Made by a program: the position numbers and the translations under genes. Under the pieces are notes generated by a model, which saw only the letters and a list, made by a program, of their open reading frames with translations, made no database searches and had not been told where the DNA came from. A stretch of 7,765 bases of DNA from Chromatiales bacterium (GTDB lineage Bacteria > Pseudomonadota > Gammaproteobacteria > CAMYNG01). The stretch spans positions 1 through 7,765 of the forward strand of contig JALSIK010000420.1 of assembly GCA_026990045.1 (NCBI GenBank), read 5' to 3'. Shown here in pieces: positions 4,597-7,765 of the stretch (position 1 is its first letter; every line of letters begins with the position of its first letter).

Positions 4597-6971
4597 AGGT
4601 CAGCGAACGATGGCTGCGTGAATGGGTGGACCCGCCGGTGGACACCGCCGGGCTGGCCCGCCAGCTCACCATGGCCGGGCTGGAGGTGGAGGCGGTGGAG
4701 CCCGCGGCGCCGGCATTCACCGGCGTGGTGGTGGCCGAGGTGCTGGCGGTGGCGCCGCATCCCGACGCCGACCGCCTGCGCGTGTGCCAGGTGAACACCG
4801 GCGGCGAGGCCCCGCTGGAGATCGTCTGCGGGGCCGCCAACGCGGCACCGGGCATGAAGGTGCCCTGCGCCACCGTGGGCGCGGTGCTGCCCGACGGGAC
4901 CGAGATCAAAAAGACCAGGCTGCGCGGCGTGGCCTCGGCGGGCATGCTGTGCTCGGCCCGCGAGCTGGGCCTGGCCGAGGAGGCGGAGGGGCTCATGGTC
5001 CTGGACCCGGATGCGCCCGCGGGCGCCGACCTGCGCGCGGTCCTGGCCCTGGACGATCACGTCATCGAGCTGGGGCTCACCCCCAACCGGGGCGACTGCC
5101 TGGGCATGGAGGGGGTGGCGCGCGAGGTGGCGGTCATCAACCGCATGGCCCTCAACCCGCCGCCCGAGGCACCGGTGGCGCCGCAGGTGGAAGACGCCCT
5201 GCCGGTGCGGCTGGAGGCCCCGGCCGCCTGTCCCCGCTACGTGGGCCGCGTGGTGCGGGGCGTGGATCCCGCCGCGCCCACTCCCCTGTGGATGGCCGAG
5301 CGCCTGCGCCGGGCGGGGCTGCGCAGCCTCGGCCCGCTGGTGGACGTCACCAACTACGTCATGCTGGAACTGGGCCAGCCCATGCACGCCTTCGACCTGG
5401 GGCGGCTCGCCGGCGGCATCACCGTGCGCATGGGCCGCCCCGGCGAGACCCTCACCCTGCTGGACGGCCAGGAGGTGGAACCGGGGGAGGCGACCCTCGT
5501 CATCGCCGACGACTCGGGCCCGGTGGCCCTGGCCGGCATCATGGGCGGCGCGGCCACCGCCGTGGGGCCGGAGACCACCGACATCTTTCTCGAAAGCGCC
5601 TTTTTTGCCCCGGAGGCCGTCGCCGGCCGGGCCCGGGCCTTCGGCCTCCACACCGACTCCTCCCACCGGTTCGAGCGCGGGGTGGCGCCCGACCTCCAGG
5701 AACGGGCCATGGAGCGGGCCACCGCCCTGCTGGTGGACATCGCCGGCGGGCGGCCCGGGCCGCTGGTGGTGGAGACCCGGCCCGGGCACCTGCCGCCGCG
5801 TCCGGCCATCACCCTGCGCCGGGACCGCATCGCCCGCCTGCTGGGCTGCGAGGTGCCCGATGCCCACGTGGAGGACATCCTCACCCGGCTGGGGATGCAG
5901 GTCACCGGCGGCGACCGGACGTGGGAGGTGGTGCCGCCGGCGTTCCGCTTCGACATCGGCCTGGAGGCGGACCTCGTGGAGGAGGTGGCCCGCATCTGGG
6001 GCTACGGCGAGGTCCCCGCTACCCGGCCCCGGGCGGAACTGGCCATGGGACCGCGGCCCGAGGCCCGGGTGGCGCCGGCCCGCTGGCGCGCCCTGCTGGC
6101 GGACCGGGGCTGGTACGAGGCCGTCACCTACTCCTTCGTGGACCCCGAGCTGCAGCGGATGCTGGATCCGGAGACCCCGGCGGTGGCCCTGGCCAACCCC
6201 CTGGCGGCGGACATGGCGGTCATGCGCACCAGCCTCTGGCCCGGGCTGCTCAAGGCGGCGCAGTACAACTTGCACCGCCAGCAGGAACAGCTAAGCTTAT
6301 TCGAGTACGGTCTCAAGTTCACTCGGCAAGATACTGAAATAATTCAGGAACCCTCCCTGGCCGGGGTGGCCGCAGGGGTCCGGGAGCCGCGCCGCTGGGA
6401 CGGGCGCCGGGAGGCGCTGGATTTCTTCGACCTCAAGGGCGACGTGGAGGCCCTGCTGGCCCTCACCGGCCGGCGGCCGGCCTTCGCCTTCGAGGCCGCG
6501 GTCCACCCCGCCCTGCACCCGGGCCAGTCGGCGCGGGTCCTGCACGAGGGGCGGCCCATGGGCTGGGTGGGGCGGCTCCATCCCCGCCTGGAGCGGGCCC
6601 TGGACCTGCCCCGGGCGGTGTACCTGTTCGAGCTGGACGCCGCCGCCCTGGCCGCCGGGCGGCTGCCGCGGTTTGTGCCCCTGTCGCGGTTCCCGGCCAT
6701 CCGCCGCGACCTCGCCATCGTGGTTGATGAAACCGTGCCGGCGGCCGATATACAGCGGTGCATCCGCGAGGCGGCCCCGCCGTTCCTCACGGAAATCGAG
6801 GTTTTCGATGTCTACCGGGGCGAAGGTATTGATTCTGGTAGAAAAAGTCTGGCCCTGGGCTTGACCTTGCAGGATCTTTCGCGCACTCTTACGGATACAG
6901 ATGTGGAGGCTGCCGTCAGCCGGATCCTGGGGGCACTGGAGAGGCAACTTGGGGCGACACTGAGAGAGTAG
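4593..6971 (+). CDS. pheT: Phenylalanine--tRNA ligase beta subunit (PheT)
   Basis: This is the beta subunit of PheRS, with tRNA recognition and editing of Tyr-tRNA-Phe. It is 792 aa (E. coli 795). Domains in order are: the N-terminal MKVSERWLREWV; the EMAP-like tRNA-binding OB fold at about 40-150 with HPDADRLRVCQV and IVCGAANAAPGMKVP; the B3/B4 editing domain at about 212-390 including FGLHTDSSHRFERGVAPD; B5 at about 405-475; the catalytic-like domain at about 480-690; and the C-terminal anticodon-binding FDX-ACB domain at about 696-792. The ATG at 4593 gives the family N-terminus. An in-frame ATG at 4452 would add 47 low-complexity residues and is rejected. The Shine-Dalgarno is weak (GGA at 4582-4584). 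Codons turn AT-rich at about 6290-6350 and 6720-6910, where promoter-like and IHF-like sequences lie. Confidence 0.97.
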   Translation: MKVSERWLREWVDPPVDTAGLARQLTMAGLEVEAVEPAAPAFTGVVVAEVLAVAPHPDADRLRVCQVNTGGEAPLEIVCGAANAAPGMKVPCATVGAVLPDGTEIKKTRLRGVASAGMLCSARELGLAEEAEGLMVLDPDAPAGADLRAVLALDDHVIELGLTPNRGDCLGMEGVAREVAVINRMALNPPPEAPVAPQVEDALPVRLEAPAACPRYVGRVVRGVDPAAPTPLWMAERLRRAGLRSLGPLVDVTNYVMLELGQPMHAFDLGRLAGGITVRMGRPGETLTLLDGQEVEPGEATLVIADDSGPVALAGIMGGAATAVGPETTDIFLESAFFAPEAVAGRARAFGLHTDSSHRFERGVAPDLQERAMERATALLVDIAGGRPGPLVVETRPGHLPPRPAITLRRDRIARLLGCEVPDAHVEDILTRLGMQVTGGDRTWEVVPPAFRFDIGLEADLVEEVARIWGYGEVPATRPRAELAMGPRPEARVAPARWRALLADRGWYEAVTYSFVDPELQRMLDPETPAVALANPLAADMAVMRTSLWPGLLKAAQYNLHRQQEQLSLFEYGLKFTRQDTEIIQEPSLAGVAAGVREPRRWDGRREALDFFDLKGDVEALLALTGRRPAFAFEAAVHPALHPGQSARVLHEGRPMGWVGRLHPRLERALDLPRAVYLFELDAAALAAGRLPRFVPLSRFPAIRRDLAIVVDETVPAADIQRCIREAAPPFLTEIEVFDVYRGEGIDSGRKSLALGLTLQDLSRTLTDTDVEAAVSRILGALERQLGATLRE
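6335..6343 (+). promoter_or_regulatory. Extended -10 promoter-like element inside pheT
   Basis: TGA followed by AATAAT (hexamer 6338-6343, 5 of 6 to TATAAT) matches the extended -10 form TGnTATAAT. No convincing -35 hexamer is found at 16-18 nt upstream. It lies in a stretch of codons such as CTA, TTA, ACT and ATA that are rare elsewhere in pheT. It could give extra transcripts toward ihfA, about 630 nt downstream. Support is weak. Confidence 0.3.
6822..6846 (-). promoter_or_regulatory. Candidate IHF binding site in the 3' part of pheT
   Basis: On the minus strand AATCAATACCTTC (6834 to 6822) matches the IHF consensus WATCAANNNNTTR in all but the last base. A five-base A/T run (A's at 6842-6846 on the + strand) lies 7 nt to its 5' side, the same arrangement of A-tract plus core as in classical IHF sites such as lambda H'. 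It sits 140 nt upstream of ihfA in codons GGT ATT GAT TCT GGT AGA AAA AGT, all AT-ending or rare here. In E. coli IHF represses ihfA from within this operon. Autoregulation here is inference. Confidence 0.5.
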
Positions 6972-6973
6972 CG

Positions 6974-7276
6974 ATGGCGTTGACCAAGGCGGACATGGCA
7001 GAGCGTCTGTTCGAGGAGCTGGGCCTCAACAAGCGGGAGGCCAAGGAACTGGTGGAGATGTTCTTCGAGGAAATCCGCACCGCCCTGGAAAACGGCCACC
7101 AGGTGAAACTGTCGGGTTTCGGCAATTTCGACCTTCGCGACAAGAAAGAACGCCCGGGCAGAAACCCTAAAACGGGTGAGGAAATTCCCATCACCGCCCG
7201 CCGGGTGGTGACCTTCCGCCCCGGGCAAAAACTAAAAGCACGCGTCGAGGCCTATGCTCGAACCGTCCAACAATAA
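6974..7276 (+). CDS. ihfA: Integration host factor subunit alpha (IHF-alpha)
   Basis: This DNA-bending nucleoid protein works as a heterodimer with IHF-beta, which is encoded elsewhere, and acts in recombination, replication and transcription. It is 100 aa (E. coli 99). It has the N-terminal helices MALTKADMAERLFEELGLNK, then VKLSGFGNFDLRDK at about 44-57. The DNA-embracing arm GRNPKTGEEIPITARRVV spans 62-79, with the intercalating proline at P65. The C-terminal FRPGQKLKARVE follows. The alpha-type start ALTKADMAE and the position behind pheT distinguish it from HU and from ihfB. ATG 6974 is 2 nt after the pheT stop, with only a modest GAGAG upstream, so translational coupling to pheT is likely. 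A candidate IHF site lies inside pheT. Confidence 0.97.
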   Translation: MALTKADMAERLFEELGLNKREAKELVEMFFEEIRTALENGHQVKLSGFGNFDLRDKKERPGRNPKTGEEIPITARRVVTFRPGQKLKARVEAYARTVQQ

Positions 7277-7616
7277 CGAACTGCCCCCCATCCCGAGCAA
7301 GCGCTATTTCACCATCGGCGAGGTGAGCGAGCTGTGCGACGTGAAGCCGCACGTGCTGCGCTACTGGGAGCAGGAGTTTCCCCAGCTCAAGCCGGTGAAG
7401 CGCCGCGGCAACCGCCGCTACTACCAGCGCCAGGACGTGATCATGATCCGCCAGATCCGCAGCCTGCTCTACGAGCAGGGCTACACCATCGGCGGCGCCC
7501 GCCTGCAGCTCGCCGAGCAGGCCAACGGCAAGGGCAACGGCAAGGGCATCGACCCCCGGACCCTGCGCGAGCTGCGGGCCGAGCTCGAGGAGCTGCTGCG
7601 CCTGCTCCAGCCCTGA
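7254..7616 (+). CDS. Small MerR-family transcriptional regulator
   Basis: This 120-aa protein has an N-terminal MerR winged helix-turn-helix. YFTIGEVSELCDVKPHVLRYWE (about residues 18-39) forms the recognition helices, and RRGNRRYYQRQDV (50-62) forms the wing, followed by RQIRSLLYEQGYTIGGARLQL. After the linker ANGKGNGKG (90-98) comes a short amphipathic helix RTLRELRAELEELLRLL that probably dimerises. There is no effector-binding domain and only one cysteine (C28), so metal sensing of the classical MerR kind is unlikely. The start at 7254 overlaps the last 23 nt of ihfA. The GAGG at 7247-7250 is too close to be ideal, but MLEPSNNNELPPIPSKRYFTIGEV fits homologues I recall next to ihfA in pseudomonads. 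Its target is unknown to me. Confidence 0.9.
   Translation: MLEPSNNNELPPIPSKRYFTIGEVSELCDVKPHVLRYWEQEFPQLKPVKRRGNRRYYQRQDVIMIRQIRSLLYEQGYTIGGARLQLAEQANGKGNGKGIDPRTLRELRAELEELLRLLQP
7524..7547 (+). repeat. Two exact 12-bp tandem repeats in the MerR linker
   Basis: AACGGCAAGGGC occurs twice in direct succession (7524-7535 and 7536-7547), encoding NGKG-NGKG. It is a short in-frame duplication in the flexible linker between the DNA-binding domain and the C-terminal helix. Copy number may vary between relatives. Confidence 0.85.
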
Positions 7617-7624
7617 CGGGCGCC

Positions 7625-7653
7625 TTTTCCCCGCCCGCGGGCCGCGGTATCAT
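7625..7653 (+). promoter_or_regulatory. Probable promoter of tRNA-Pro
   Basis: TATCAT (7648-7653, 5 of 6 to TATAAT) is preceded at a 17-nt spacing by TTTTCC (7625-7630), a poor -35 with 3 of 6 matches. The following AGCGGCCGC is a GC-rich discriminator of the type found in stringently controlled stable-RNA promoters. Transcription would start near 7660 and give a leader of about 35 nt before the mature tRNA. The inverted repeat GGCCGC/GCGGCC (7640-7645, 7655-7660) encloses the -10 element. Confidence 0.45.
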
Positions 7654-7661
7654 AGCGGCCG

Positions 7662-7681
7662 CTCCGCGCCGCGGAGTTTTT
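7662..7681 (+). terminator. Intrinsic terminator after the MerR gene
   Basis: CTCCGC (7662-7667) pairs with GCGGAG (7671-7676) around the loop GCC, followed by TTTTT (7677-7681). It is 45 nt after the MerR stop codon and is the most likely end of the long operon. It lies between the putative tRNA-Pro -10 element and the tRNA, so it would also be at the 5' end of the tRNA precursor. Confidence 0.7.
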
Positions 7682-7695
7682 CTGCCTGATTTCAC

Positions 7696-7765
7696 CGGGG
7701 CGTAGCGCAGTCTGGTAGCGCACCGCAATGGGGTTGCGGTGGTCGGAGGTTCAAATCCTCTCGCC
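7696..7765 (+). tRNA. tRNA-Pro (anticodon GGG), 3' end cut by the window
   Basis: Seventy nucleotides of a tRNA are present. The acceptor 5' strand is CGGGGCG (7696-7702), followed by a D arm GCGCAGTCTGGTAGCGC. The anticodon stem CCGCA (7723-7727) pairs with TGCGG (7735-7739) around the loop ATGGGGT, with anticodon GGG at 7730-7732. The T arm is GGAGGTTCAAATCCTC. The start CGCC of the 3' acceptor strand is visible, and about 7 nt (rest of the stem, discriminator, CCA) lie beyond the window. It decodes CCC and CCU. Confidence 0.95.

Noticed and set aside
3197..4996. 599-codon minus-strand open frame across pheS and the start of pheT
   Set aside because: It is antisense to conserved genes with no recognisable domain, and is a by-product of GC-biased codons.
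6724..6754. TTGATG (6724-6729) with TATACA (6749-6754) as a pheT-internal promoter
   Set aside because: The 19-nt spacer is too long for a good match, and at 17 nt the -10 becomes GATATA with 3 of 6.
6861..6890. TTGACC (6861-6866) in pheT as the -35 of an ihfA promoter
   Set aside because: The 17-nt-spaced sequence CACTCT matches TATAAT at only two positions, and other spacings are no better.
1..7765. CRISPR arrays, insertion sequences, toxin-antitoxin pairs or phage genes
   Set aside because: No spaced direct repeats, transposase motifs or unexplained coding gaps were seen. The window is filled by one conserved housekeeping operon.

Overview
The window is a GC-rich bacterial chromosomal segment, with most codons ending in G or C. 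It carries the conserved translation-factor operon in the order tRNA-Val(GAC) - thrS - infC - rpmI - rplT - pheS - pheT - ihfA - MerR-family gene - tRNA-Pro(GGG). ihfA directly after pheT, followed by a small MerR gene and tRNA-Pro, is the layout I know from Gammaproteobacteria such as Pseudomonas. The very high GC content and a four-cysteine insert in PheS fit a free-living GC-rich gammaproteobacterium (for example a Chromatiales/Ectothiorhodospiraceae-like or pseudomonad-like lineage). The exact genus is inference and is left open.

Layout. tRNA-Val occupies 6-82. A 116-nt leader with a strong hairpin leads to thrS (199-2130). infC (2134-2652) follows after 3 nt and starts on ATC. rpmI (2739-2936) and rplT (2950-3309) encode L35 and L20. 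A terminator-like hairpin at 3353-3383 separates them from pheS (3404-4432). An unusually long 160-nt gap then precedes pheT (4593-6971). ihfA (6974-7276) starts 2 nt after pheT, and the MerR gene (7254-7616) overlaps ihfA by 23 nt. A promoter, a terminator hairpin and a tRNA-Pro cut off by the window edge close the segment. All genes are on the + strand, and long open frames on the other strand are by-products of high GC.

How the genes work together. ThrRS and PheRS charge tRNAs, IF3 controls initiation fidelity, L35 and L20 belong to the large ribosomal subunit, and two tRNAs flank the block. IHF-alpha is a nucleoid protein that is co-transcribed with pheST in enteric bacteria.

No undescribed system is visible. 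The interesting content is regulatory. There is a forced ATC start for infC, and a near-consensus sigma70 promoter inside the 3' end of thrS in a patch of AT-rich codons. A good IHF-site match lies in a second AT-codon patch near the 3' end of pheT, upstream of ihfA. A terminator before pheS has no phenylalanine leader peptide. The long pheS-pheT gap contains a small ORF ending on the pheT start codon. A possible ThrRS operator precedes thrS.
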